This document shows, piece after piece, positions 26,100 through 37,947 of a stretch of DNA of 64,000 nucleotides (its first letter is position 1; each line of letters starts with the position of its first letter). This stretch comes from Cotesia glomerata (taxonomy: Eukaryota > Arthropoda > Insecta > Hymenoptera > Braconidae): positions 3,286,001 to 3,350,000 of the forward strand of contig NC_058160.1 in NCBI RefSeq assembly GCF_020080835.1, given 5' to 3'. The notes beneath the pieces are model-generated. The model saw only the letters and a list, made by a program, of their open reading frames with translations. It made no database searches and was not told the DNA's origin. A program made the translations under genes and the position numbers.

Positions 26100-27379
26100 T
26101 CTATAAAATATTCATGAAGATTTATCTTAAGATTGAATTACTTAATACTGAGAAAATATTTTTATCTAATTTCATTAATAAGTTTTTTGAATTCTCTCGT
26201 GTAGAATTTTATTTTATAGTAATTTGTTTCTCAAATTCATTCTAAAAATCATTAAATGTCTTTCAATTTCAGTATTAACATTTTTCAAGAGGACAATTTT
26301 CTTGAATGTAGATTATAATAATAATTGTCTCGAGCCATTGAATTTATTTCTTGAAGTAAACTTTTTTTTTCTAATTATTTTTTATCTTCCAGGTTTTTGC
26401 ACCCCTGAAACAAGAATCTATAACGAAATCTACCTAAAAATCCAACAATGTCGATAAAATAAAGTCTAAAAACCAGTGAAAAAACATTTGACCAGTTTAT
26501 TTAGATTAAAATTATAACGCGTTACTCGTGATTTACAAAATCAATTAACCGGAAAAATTTTTAACGGAACGTAACTTAGCCGGTGAACAAAAAAATAAAC
26601 TAGACAGTTGGTGATATAATTATCATCATCATGATCATAAAAGGTTACGGTTCGGAAGACACAAAGTAACGACGACACCTGATGGCCAGGTGGTCGCTCA
26701 GTAGATCGATGATAGTTGGAAAGGAAATAGTCATCAGTCATCCAGAGCTCAACTAAATATATTTTCCTTAAAATATATTCTTCCTAGTGCAGTACTATTT
26801 TCAAAATTACATTACTTCTCATCTGGAATAATTAATATAAAGCAATTAGAAATGATTGGATAATTTGAATTGGTAAACAGAATAATAACGAGTATAAGCA
26901 TACAATACTTGATTGTAATTTCGAAGTGAATTACTGCGGGAAGAAAACGACGGTTAAAATCTGCACCTGCTCGATCTCCTTGCGAATAAACATTCCGTTG
27001 GCTTCTTGTCCCCTTGCCAGACCATTTTCTCTTACACTCTTTCCATATCATCGTTGCTTATGTTATGGTTATTTTGTTTGTTGGTTAAATAAGTCTGGTC
27101 ATGATGGTCTACACCGGAAGAGGGTCTAAGGTAAAGCGACATTAGCTTGCTGCTGAAGAAGATATCGTCGTAAGAAAAGGAAATAATCGTAGCCAACGGA
27201 ATTCACCTGCCTTATTATTTGTCTTTTAGTCTTTCCGTTTCCTATTTGGACCCTTGATTTCTTGTTTTTTTAATTTATTATTGTATTATATAGTCACTTA
27301 TCATTTGACGGTTTGTCGCTGGATTTTACTCCATAGAGTTCGAGGGTGTTCTTCATGTGTTAGTTTGTCATTAGCCATT
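26100..27379. other. Non-coding interval
   Basis: Balanced patches at 26560-26740 and 26900-27180 contain short open frames on both strands. I checked them for the missing Emi1-type zinc-binding exon and found no Cys pattern of that kind. I see no gene here. Confidence 0.45.
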
Positions 27380-27399
27380 AAATTTTTTTTTTATTAGCT

Positions 27400-28545
27400 G
27401 ATGTAAAATAATTTTTAATGGAAAATTACTTCAGCGGTAATTGAGAATTTTTTTATAAAAAAATTTTTCAATAAAAAATTACTTTAATAGTAATGAAAAA
27501 TTTTTTATAAAAAAAATTTATCAATTACAAATTAATTCAGTAGTTTTTATAAAAAAATATTTTCTATTAAAAAATCACTTCTAATATAAAAATTATTTTG
27601 GTAATAATCGAAAATTTTGTATAAAAAAAATTTTAACAAAATATTTGTAGTAAAAAAAATATTTAAAAATTAGTTTTTGGTAAAACCATTAACGAACCCT
27701 TCTTTCCGATCTTCAATAAAAGAAAAAGTATCGAATATTCCCGTTAATTAGTATTATTTAATATTACTAATAATGTCGCATTAAACAAACGCTAATTGAG
27801 AAATTTTTGCACAAATTTCTTTCAATAAAAAATTACTTTAATAGTAATGAAAAATTTTTTATAAAAAAACTTTTTCAATAAAAAAAATAGCTTTAGTGAT
27901 TGAAAATTTTTTATAAAAAAAATTTATCAATTACAAATTATTTCAGTAGTTTTTATAAAAAAATATTTTTTATTAAAAAATTACTTCTAATAAAAAAATT
28001 ATTTTAGTAATAATCGAAAATTTTGTATAAAAAAAATTTTAACAAAATATTTGTAGTAAAAAAAATATTTAAAAATTAGTTTTTGGTAAAACCATTAACG
28101 AACCCTTCTTTCCGATCTTCAATAAAAGAAAAAGTATCGAATATTCCAGTTAATTAGTATTATTTAATGTTACTAATAATGTCGCATTAAACAATCGCTA
28201 ATTGAGAAATTTTTGCACAAATTTCTTTCAATAAAAAATTACTTTAATAGTAATGAAAAATTTTTTATAAAAAAACTTTATCAATTACAAATTAATTCAG
28301 TAGTTTTTATAAAAAAATATTTTCTATTAAAAAATCACTTCTAATATAAAAATTATTTTGGTAATAATCGAAAATTTTGTATAAAAAAAATTTTAACAAA
28401 ATATTTGTAGTAAAAAAAATATTTAAAAATTAGTTTTTGGTAAAACCATTAACGAACCCTTCTTTCCGATCTTTAATAAAAGAAAAAGTATCGAATATTC
28501 CAGTTAATCAGTCTTATTTAATCTTACTAATGATGTCGCATTAAA
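27400..28545 (+). repeat. Three-copy tandem array, unit about 0.35-0.41 kb
   Basis: The motif ACGAACCCTTCTTTCCGATCTT occurs at 27692, 28098 and 28452 (offsets 406 and 354). Each copy is followed by AATAAAAGAAAAAGTATCGAATATTCC and preceded by conserved AT-rich sequence. The third unit is shorter by an internal deletion. The array is non-coding and probably recently expanded, since the units are highly similar. Confidence 0.85.
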
Positions 28546-29801
28546 CTAAACAGTCGACCTACAAGTTTGTGTTCTGCATGTTTAGATACAAATCACATTG
28601 TAGGTGGTCGGTTTTAACTTGTACTAGATAAAAATAGTTAAAAAACAAATACATACTGATATCTGAATCTCCTCAAACAGTCAAAATTATAAAATTAATA
28701 GATTTTTAGAAACAAAACTAAAACTCAAAGTTTTGCAACCGGATGAATTTACTTCCCGAATTTTATCAGCTGATTAAAACGCCTAGAATTAAAATAAAAT
28801 CCATAATCTATTTTTCTATAACACAACCAAAGCAAAAAAGCATTGACATGATTTATAGATCGGCGGATCAATGTCAAAAACTGCGGGTTTTTTTAAAGCG
28901 CAAACTCTATTAATATATAATGTATAATCCATAATGACGAAATTATCTGTGTCTCCCATTATACTCCGGTATAATTACATACTCAGCCAATTTGCTCATT
29001 TATTATACATTGGTATTATTATATTATTAATGCGTAGAAATAAATGAAAAATTTGTTTGCAATAAAGTGATACGTAAACTTTTTAAAGCAATTATAATTA
29101 AATCAACGCTCCTACCTAGTCTTTCTCTCTATTATTATTATTATTATTATTATTATTATCATTATTATAAAGTCCTTACTACAAACCGATGAGATTGTAG
29201 CCTAAGGACATACGAGCTGACGACGATAATAATAATCTCATTCTACTTTGTATATCACACGATGAAAGAAGACGAGAACGAAACGCAGCGGAGGAGTGAA
29301 TATGATCTATGGCTAAGGGTAAGGTAATACATTGAGAATTATTTTATTATTATTGTCATATATTATGTATCACACACTTGGTCAGCAGCACGTTAGTTCC
29401 TTGAACTTAATCAACATTGATTAACTCTTGCGAGATTATTTTTTAAATTATCATTTCAGCTTCCTATCATAATATCTTTAAGAGATGAAAAATTCATACT
29501 TGTAGTTTTTTAAAATAATATTTCTTCATGAAAATTAATTTAGCATTTGATAATTTTTTTTACAAATAAATTATGGCAAAAAAAATTGACATGTAGAAAT
29601 TTAAAAAAATAAAAAATGCAATTTTTTTAGAAATAATTCTTTCTAACTAGTTAGTTAAGAAAAATTTTTAAATTATCAAGTGACTGCTTTAATGTCTTTT
29701 TTTCTTCATTAATTTTAATTCTAATAATTTACTACTATAAAATTAACTACTGATTATTATTAGAATTTTTTTTAACAAATAATTAAGTGTTAAGAAAATA
29801 G
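28546..29801. other. Non-coding interval
   Basis: This contains a (TTA)n microsatellite at about 29131-29166 and a more balanced patch at 29170-29420 without a sustained frame. I see nothing else. Confidence 0.45.
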
Positions 29802-30264
29802 TTTATCATAATTTATTTGTTGAAAAAAAAAAATATTCAGTTTAATAATGATGATGACACTGAAGTTAGCAGACTCTTAAAAATTTTTGATTTTTTTTAT
29901 TAATTAAATTATAACTAAAAAGACATTTTTAAAAAATTGCACTTATAGCTTTTTAAGTTTTTTACATGTGAAATTTTTTTTTTTTATTTTTTAATTGAAA
30001 TTTTTTCAATAAAAAATTTCTAAAAATTTTGAAATATCTAACTTCATTTTCATTAATAATCAATATTACTAAAGTTAGCCGATGTTTTTAATTTTTTGAT
30101 TTTTTTTTTTTTAATAATTAAATTAGAACCAAAAAATATTTTTAAAAAATTGCACGTATAGTTTTTTAAATTTTATACAAATTAATTTTTTTTTAATTAT
30201 TTTTTCAATAAAAAAAAATTCTAACAATTTTTGAATATCGGCTAACTTAATTTTCATTAATAAT
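29802..30264 (+). repeat. Duplicated unit D1 (pair of GTTAGCCGAC MITEs)
   Basis: This 463 bp unit starts TTTATCATAATTTATTTGTT and contains two adjacent MITEs with GAAGTTAGC/ACTAAAGTTAGCCGA starts and CTAACTT(A/C)ATTTTCATTAATAAT ends. The same unit reappears at 31117-31577. A single MITE and a Helitron occupy the space between the two copies. Confidence 0.8.
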
Positions 30265-30268
30265 CATA

Positions 30269-30539
30269 CACTGATAGAAGGATTTGTTTATAGTTAAAAA
30301 TATTTGTTAATATTTAACAAATCATTTATTAAAGACCACTTTTTAGTCTTTAATAAATATTTCTTAGCATTTAAAAAGATTTATTAATATTTAATAAATG
30401 AATATCAGATTTATTAAATACAAACAAATTATTTTAAATACTAACAAATATTTGTTTAATGCTAAAAAGTGGTCTCTAATAAATTATTTGTTAACTATTA
30501 ACAAATATTTTTTGATACAAATAAATTCTTCTATCAGTG
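30269..30539. mobile_element. Palindromic MITE, CACTGATAGAAGG ends, copy 2
   Basis: This is a 271 bp intact-looking copy of the element at 17751-18212. CACTGATAGAAGG at 30269 pairs with the inverse ending at 30539, with TA on both flanks (30267-30268 and 30540-30541). It lacks the insertion present in the other copy and so shows the empty-site sequence. Confidence 0.85.
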
Positions 30540-30542
30540 TAA

Positions 30543-31116
30543 TCTATACTAATAAATGGAGAGCCGGTATTTTTGTCCGGTTGTACTGCGAAAACTACTG
30601 AACTGATTGGAATAATACTTATACCATAAGATGCAGCGTGTTTCACAGAAGATTTTAGTATATGATATGGTGGTGATTACTTTACTTATCCGGAACTTAT
30701 ATTTCTTTGCCTTGGAAATAATGAATTTTTATTATAACTAAATTTATTCTATTCGATTGTCATTTGTTTAAAATAAATTTTTTAATTCTATTGGTTATGT
30801 TTATATACTAGGCAGATTTCTCACTTATGAGACCTGCAATTTCTTTAACTGAAACTTTCAATGCTCATTACAAATTTTTTTTTTCATATCAATTATTATT
30901 CATTTTTGTAAGAAAGACACGAGAATGTTATAATGATTGCACATGGAAAGTTACAATGAATATTAGCTAGAATAATTACATGGAGAAAAGGTGCATGCCA
31001 ATTTGATAGAATTGGGAATCTGTGCAAGTAAAAACAATACTCTAATTAAATTTCAAGTCTAGATCTAAAAATGCAATTCTATAAAGCGCCCAGCGGAGCG
31101 GGCGAGTAACAGCTAG
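30543..31116 (+). mobile_element. Non-autonomous Helitron
   Basis: The 574 bp element starts TCTATACTAATAAA, a typical Helitron 5' end. It finishes with a GC-rich hairpin (GCGCCC-AGCGGA-GCGGGCG, about 31086-31104) followed 8 bp later by CTAG (31113-31116). It sits between A (30542) and T (31117), the usual insertion site, without target duplication. It encodes no Rep/helicase, so movement would need an enzyme supplied elsewhere. It lies in the downstream flank or intron of the Rca1 gene. Confidence 0.85.
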
Positions 31117-31577
31117 TTTATCATAATTTATTTGTTAAAAAAAAAAAAAATTCAGTTTAATAATAATCATGACACTGAAGTTAGCAGACGCCTAAAAATT
31201 TTTGATTTTTTTTATTAATTAAATTGCAACTAAAAAGATATTATTAAAAAATTGCACTTATAGCTTTTCAAGTTTTTTACATGTGAATTTTTTTTTTTAA
31301 TTTTTTAATTAAAATTTTTTCAATAAAAAATTTCTAAAAATCTTGAAATGTCGGCTAACTTCATTTTCATTAATAATCAATATTACTAAAGTTAGCGGAC
31401 GTTTTTAATTTTTGGATTTATTTTTAATAATTAAATTAGAAGAAAAAAATATTTTTAAAAAATTGCACTTATAGTTTTTAAAATTTTTTACAAATGAATT
31501 TTTTTAAAATTATTTTTTCAATAAAAAAAATTTCTAAAAATTTTTGAATATCAGGTAACTCAATTTTCATTAATAAT
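31117..31577 (+). repeat. Duplicated unit D2
   Basis: This is the second copy of the unit at 29802-30264. It begins directly at the Helitron 3' end with TTTATCATAATTTATTTGTT, and the order of the paired MITE sequences is the same. It ends about 40 bp from the Rca1 splice donor. Confidence 0.8.
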
Positions 31578-31615
31578 AATAATAATTTTAAATGATAAAA
31601 AAAAAAAATAAATAC

Positions 31616-32824
31616 CTTAACAAAAGAATGAAATTTAACTTTGCTAGGCGATACAGGTGGACTCTGTGGTGGAGCTCTGCGCCCAGGAGTAGCTTGAACA
31701 TTCTGTACATCCGTAAGATAATTCCTCTTGACTAACCTGCTCGTAGATTTAGGACTGGACGTAATGTCACTTTTATTTTTAATAACCACCAAATTTTCCT
31801 TAGTGTTCTGCCTGACGTAAACTTGGTTGAGCCGTCTCAAGTTAGCAGCAGTGTCACTAAAACAAATTTTCCGCCATACCTGAGACACCATGCTTATCGC
31901 GCACAAATCTTGGGGGCTTAAATACGAAAGGATTTTCCCGATAGCGCGCCAGTGGTTGCTTTTGTCCCCCAAGAGGCTCAAAATGTCCACAGTTTCTCTT
32001 CCGGTGTAATCCGGCCGGCCACCAACTTTACAATTAGTGCAAGTGCGCTTGCTAAAATTCAGCCTTCTGGGTTCCACCGGCTTGGTAATTTTGCTGAGAT
32101 TGCTGATCTTCAACTTGCTGAATTTTTTATTCTCCACCGACGTTATCGCCGGAGGCTTGCTGGTCTTCGGCGAGAAGGTAAGCTTCACCGGAGTTCGGGG
32201 GATGAATGGTTCAATTAATTTACCCTCGCTGCAAATGTAGGGTGTGCTTTGAGGCACAGCCCGGATTTTTTCGACGTCTTCCTGGACCGGCTCGCAAGCC
32301 ATATAAGTCGAAGTAGTCGCAGTGCATGGCGACAGCGGCGTAATTTGAGTCTTGGACACCGCTGTTGCAGGAGTAACTGCTCCCAATTGAATCCTGTTGC
32401 GATTTCTCAACCTGTGGCTCTTTAAATCAGCGCGAAATTGATTCCTGTCCATAGAAATGCTCCCATTTCCGTCGAGACTCGGCTCCTCGAAGCCAGAATC
32501 CTCGGAGCCATTCATCAGGCTGTTAAATTTCAATGATTTTCGGTGCTCGCTTCTCAGCCAGTACTTCTTAACTTCCCTCGACCTGCTGATAGACTTCCTT
32601 GCAGTCGACGACGTACATGACAGATATCCACTGTCTGCACTGTCAAACGAACCTGACCAATTATTATTATTATAATTATTATTAAAATTATTAGGAGTGA
32701 CATTTAAATGATTATTTTTATTGTTATTAAGATAACTTGAATAATCAATTGTACCGTGCGTTGTTTCACTTATTTTAACATCCATTTCAGCCATTTCAAT
32801 ATCCTCGACAGTATTTCCATTCAT
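31616..32824 (-). CDS. Rca1: Emi1/Rca1-type F-box protein, first coding exon (403 codons)
   Basis: Emi1/Rca1 proteins inhibit the anaphase-promoting complex (APC/C) and so stabilise cyclins. The chosen start is the ATG at 32824 (MNGNTVEDIE). Upstream in-frame sequence is AT-rich leader without an ATG. Residues 64-69 read DSGYLS, the DSGxxS phosphodegron form that beta-TrCP reads in Emi1. A second acidic DSGFEEPS lies at 109-116. The F-box is at about 293-325 (IGKILSYLSPQDLCAISMVS then VWRKIC). The exon ends with SPPVSPSKVKFHSFVK, a motif I associate with the segment before the zinc-binding region. The donor AAG|GTATTT (GT at 31615-31614) closes the exon in phase 0, so reading past it gives only intron. 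The C-terminal zinc-binding region and RL tail must be in a later exon, which I could not find. The gene is divergent from Rpb12. Confidence 0.82.
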
Positions 32825-33763
32825 TTTTATAAATAAATATTTATTTTTATTTACAAAACAAAAAAATATTATATTACACTTTCCCAATTATTTTTATTAA
32901 TATTTTTTTCTTCACTGAAATCTTGCTTTATTTATTTTATTTTATTTTAGTGAATAGAAAAAAATTTCAGGACCCGTACCCCCAGATGCTGATAAAAAAA
33001 ACAACATGGCACCCTTGCTATTGTTACCGTAGATCCGACCTTCGTTTGACACTTTTTAACATAAAACTAACTTCACACAACTAATATCATAAATTATTTA
33101 AATAGATTGTTAAATAAATGACAGCCATGATGAATTTTTATTTTAAAAATTGCAATAAAAAATTTAATTTTATAAAATTAAATTAAAAGACTAATTTTGG
33201 ACGAGAGGTAACACAAAATGCGACATGACAAACGTCACTAAACACAAACTAATAACTAAACACAACTAACACGCGCGAGGGGTAAGTACCGAATGCAGAG
33301 AACAGAGAACTTGGAAAAATAAGACCCGCGTCGCAACCACGCTTTGCTCCCTCTCCTTTGTTAGTTTGAGGTTCGGAGAGAGAGAGAGAGAGACAACGGT
33401 GAGTTTGAAAGTGTTTACATGCGGTGGGGGATGCTGAGAATTGGGAGAGCCAATGGGAGAAGAAGGAGAGAACCGCCAGCCGCAGTTGCTAAGGCGACAC
33501 TACAAGCTAATTGCGCAGATACTTTTTTACTGCGCAGTTTTTCAGCGCACCCAAAATAATTATGGGATCTTTGTGTAGGTGGCGCTGCTGGGTGGACTAG
33601 TGGACTAAGAGAGTTGATAAAGTAGAATTTTTAGTTTGTATTTTATAATTTTATAGACAAACGTTTGCACAACGTGTCTAACACTGAGAATTGTTGTGAA
33701 TTTTGTTTTTATAATTTTTTAATTGAGTTTTAATTGTTGGGGAATTAATAATTGGAATTTGAA
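32825..33763. promoter_or_regulatory. Shared divergent promoter interval of Rca1 and Rpb12
   Basis: Only 939 bp separate the two start codons, which point away from each other, so both promoters must lie here. The Rpb12 side (33240-33600) is GC-richer, with a GAGAGAGA run at about 33378-33394, a GAGA-factor-like tract. Two TGCGCAG sites at about 33513 and 33530 resemble half sites of the NRF1/Ewg class. There is no clear TATA box. Function is inferred from geometry. Confidence 0.65.
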
Positions 33764-35157
33764 ATGGAAGCGTCAAGCAAAACTGATTCCACAGCTCCTC
33801 CTGCTAAGCAAGTTATGGTTTATGTTTGCGGAGGTGAGTTTCGGTTTTATAAACATAACCTATGATATTAAAATTAACAGACATTAAACAGTTTTTAATT
33901 TTTTTTTAATCAATAAAAATTATATGATACTAAAGTTAGCCGACGTTTAAAAATTTTTCTATTTTTTTCAACAATTAAATTGCAAGTAAAAAAATACTTT
34001 AAAAAAATTACACGTATTTTTAAAATTTTCTACATATGAAATTTTTTCTTTTAATTTTATTGTAACAATTTTTTCAATAAAAATTTTCAAATGGCTAATA
34101 AAATTTGATGTAGAAAATTCGAATAATTCTAAGTTTAATTTTTTTACTTATAATTTTTATGAAAATTAAATTAGCCGATATCTAAAAATTTTTATTGAAA
34201 AAATTATTACAATAAAATTAAAAGAAAAAATTTCACATGTAGAAAATTTGAAAAATTATACGTGCAATTATTTTAAAGTATTTTTTTACTTGAAATTTAA
34301 TTGTTGAAAACAATAGAAAAATTTTTGAACGTCGGCTAACTTTAGTATCATTCAAATTTTGTTTAATAATTTTTTTTCAATAAAAAAATTCTTAACACTT
34401 TTCGATGCCGGCTAATTTAATTTTCATACATAGCCTATATGTTTTGTTAAATTGTTTGTTTTATTTAATTTGATAGTTACGAAATTTTTTTTTTGTAATT
34501 AAATTAATTTTAAATTATTGGTTTTATTTTTAGAATGTCATCATGATAATGAACTCCGCCAAAAAGATTCAATCAGGTGCAGAGAATGCGGTTACAGGAT
34601 CATGTACAAAAAACGTACCAAGCGTCGTATCCTTTTAATAATATAAAAATTATCCTGATGGGGTTATTTGGATTTTTATAAATAATTTAAAATTACACTG
34701 AAATTAATAAAGACTTGACAGCTTTATGATTTTATTTAAAAAGTAAGTGAGTAGTGTAATTATACTTTAAAAAATTGCACGTTGTTTTATAATACTAAAG
34801 TTAATGGCATTAAAGTTAGCCAACTTTTTTAATTTTTTTTTTTTTATTAATTATTAAATTAGAACTAAAAAATATTTTTTAAAAATTGCACTTATAGTTT
34901 TTTTACGAATTAAATTTTTTTTTATTTTTTTTTGTTACAATTTTTTCAATGAAAAAAAATTTTTTTTATTTTTAGATGTCGGCTAACTTAATTTCCATCG
35001 TTGTTTTTAGTTTCATGTTTAAATTTTTTTTAATAACTGAATTGTTTTAAGAAATGTTTTAATCGTTAAATGTCTATTAATTTCAGTGTAATTATTATTA
35101 AAAATGAAAATTTTTCCTTAAAATAATAATTTAGTTGTTGTATTCGACGCCCGCTGA
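33764..35157 (+). CDS. Rpb12: RNA polymerase subunit Rpb12 (RPABC4/POLR2K), complete, 3 exons
   Basis: This is the small zinc-ribbon subunit shared by RNA polymerases I, II and III; it acts in the nucleus within the core assembly. The exons are 33764-33833, 34534-34626 and 35135-35157, totalling 61 residues, close to the roughly 58 usual for the family. Donors are GTGAGT (33834) and GTATCC (34627). Acceptors are TTTTTAG and AATTTAG. Phases agree: the split codons give Glu at junction 1 and Leu at junction 2. The protein has the zinc ligands CxEC (exons 1-2) and CREC, followed by the family signature GYRIMYKKRTKRLVVFDAR, which ends the protein. Both introns carry GTTAGCC-type MITEs. A poly(A) signal lies 60 bp downstream. 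The gene is divergent from Rca1 and convergent with shn. Confidence 0.96.
33913..34430. mobile_element. GTTAGCCGAC-type MITEs in Rpb12 intron 1
   Basis: Inverted and direct copies of ACTAAAGTTAGCCGAC and GTCGGCTAACTTTAGTAT frame AT-rich arms, forming at least two nested or adjacent elements. They fill most of the 700 bp intron. The same family occurs at about 34786-35000, 39417-39800, 40780-40960, 57340-57730 and 58940-59135, and in D1 and D2. Confidence 0.75.
34786..35000. mobile_element. GTTAGCCGAC-type MITE in Rpb12 intron 2
   Basis: It starts ATTAAAGTTAGCCAAC and ends GATGTCGGCTAACTTAATTTCCA, with a central TTGCACTTATAGTTTTTT typical of the family. It has no coding sequence. Confidence 0.75.
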
Positions 35158-35217
35158 GTTTTGGAGCCTTCAATATCCTTGTATAATATTTCTACGGCTA
35201 CAATTATAAGTTATTAC

Positions 35218-35223
35218 AATAAA
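35218..35223 (+). terminator. Poly(A) signal AATAAA of Rpb12
   Basis: AATAAA lies 61 bp after the Rpb12 stop codon. A second AATAAA follows at about 35243. Position and hexamer fit cleavage of the short transcript. Confidence 0.6.
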
Positions 35224-35780
35224 TATGTTATAAGATATTTCAATAAATAAGCTGAATATAATCAAGCAATTTTTTTATTTACAATAAATAAATTACAATT
35301 ATTTTTGTGATTTAAAATAAGAGATAAAATCGAAACCAGCAGCTACAACAAATTTATCAATTAATATTTCAAGTGATAATAAAAAATTTCGACTACGGTC
35401 CCACGTCTGATATAATTTGGCAAAAGCCAATAATTGAAATTTAAAAGAGGAATCAGAGGAAGACAAGGTAGATACATTGAATTTTAAAAATAATATGTGA
35501 TTATTGAGCTGCTGTTTATTGAAAATTCTCAAACCTTAAAAATTTTGTTTTAGGTATACAAAATTTAAATGATTCATAAAAATAGCAGCAATATCGAGGC
35601 TACTTATATATAAAGTATATATTATATAGATATTACAATAATATATATAATTATTAGCCAGGAAACGATCGATAGTTGTTGATACATGAGTGTTATGTAC
35701 AAGTTTGTTTTCTAATACTGACTTTGGAAGCAGCCAGCCTCAACGTCTAATTCAATTTTTCTTTACGATTATATTTTTAA

Positions 35781-36510
35781 GGGGGAACACAACTGTGAGG
35801 ATCGAAAAAAAGAGGTAATTTTTGGGAATTTTTTTGGCAGGGAAAATAAAGGAATTTAGAAATCGGGTTTCTTTTATTTTATTAAGAGTACATTAAATAT
35901 TATTACCCTGAATTTTTATTAAAAAATATTCAATTATTACAAAGTTATTAACAATCTCGTAGAGCACTAGATAAAATTTCCTCCTCTATGGTCGGTTCAA
36001 TAACTCAAAAACGGATCATCTGAAAATAAAAATCCAAATTGCTTTTTAATCAGTAAGGATGTAGTTATCGTCGCACGGACGGAGTTTAAATAATTTTTAT
36101 TTTAAAGATTTATTTAGCCGGGTTAAAACAAAAAAAAAACAGTAAGAATAGTGAGAAAATTTTCAATCAGTCGCCATTTTTTTAAAAATTAAAATTTTCA
36201 AAATTCTGTACGTGCGACGATAACTACATCCTTACTGATTAAAAAGCAATTTGAGTTTTTATTTTCAGATGATCTGTTTTTGAGTTATCGAACCGACCGT
36301 GGAGGGGGGGAAATTTTCTCCAGTGCTCGACGAGATTGTTAATAACTTTGTAATAATTAAATATTTTTAAATAAAAATTTAGGGTAATAATTTTTAATGT
36401 ACCCTAAATAAAATTAAAAAAAAAACCGATTCCTAAATTCCTTTATTTTCCCTGTCAAAAAAATTCCCAAAAATCACCTCTTTTTTTCGATCATCACAGT
36501 GGTGTTCCCC
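35781..36510. mobile_element. Fold-back element with TTAA flanks, copy A
   Basis: The 730 bp element starts GGGGGAACAC and ends GTGTTCCCC, with TTAA immediately outside (35777-35780 and 36511-36514). The two halves are reverse complements over nearly the whole length (about 350 bp arms), including the repeated GATGTAGTTATCGTCGCACG. It has no open frame. Another copy interrupts the shn gene at 47296-48785. TTAA duplication again suggests a piggyBac-type mobiliser. Confidence 0.85.
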
Positions 36511-37570
<1,060 letters not shown>

Positions 37571-37808
37571 AGAAAAGAACAAGATGACACTGGATATAAT
37601 CCCAGATTATACTCAGTGATATCTGTGGTAAAAAAAATTTCAGATAGCTAAAAAAAAAATCCAGATTATACTGCGTGATATCTGGATTATACTCATTATA
37701 ATCTGGATTATACTCATTGTTATCTGGATTATACTAGCTACTATCTGAAATTTTTTTTTCACTCAATATAATCTGGGATTATATCCAGTGTAATCTTGTT
37801 CTTTTCGT
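37571..37808. mobile_element. Palindromic MITE, ACACTGGATAT core, copy 1
   Basis: The left end AAAAGAACAAGATGACACTGG is mirrored by CCAGTGTAATCTTGTTCTTTT at the right. The interior repeats CCAGATTATACT and ATCTGAAATTTTTTT in both orientations. It lies 140-380 bp past the shn stop codon, probably in the 3' UTR. A second copy is at about 57232-57830. Confidence 0.8.
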
Positions 37809-37947
37809 GTTGAGAGTAAGAATTTTAAACAAAGTCAAAAAGTATACTTAAGACTATCATTTATAATTAATAATTAATGGTAGTATTTTAATTAGTCAAC
37901 TAAAAAATGATAATTGTATATGGCCGCTTGTAAGCGTACATTTGGCA

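Noticed and set aside
26541..27180. Candidate ZBR exon for Rca1
   Set aside because: The minus-strand frames lack the Cys spacing of the Emi1 zinc-binding region.
27400..28545. CRISPR-like regular repeats
   Set aside because: The units are 350-400 bp tandem repeats in an insect genome, with no short repeat-spacer pattern.
31478..31615. C-terminal extension of the Rca1 open frame (VFIFFFYHL...)
   Set aside because: It begins at the GTATTT donor, is A/T-driven low complexity and runs into duplicated repeat D2.
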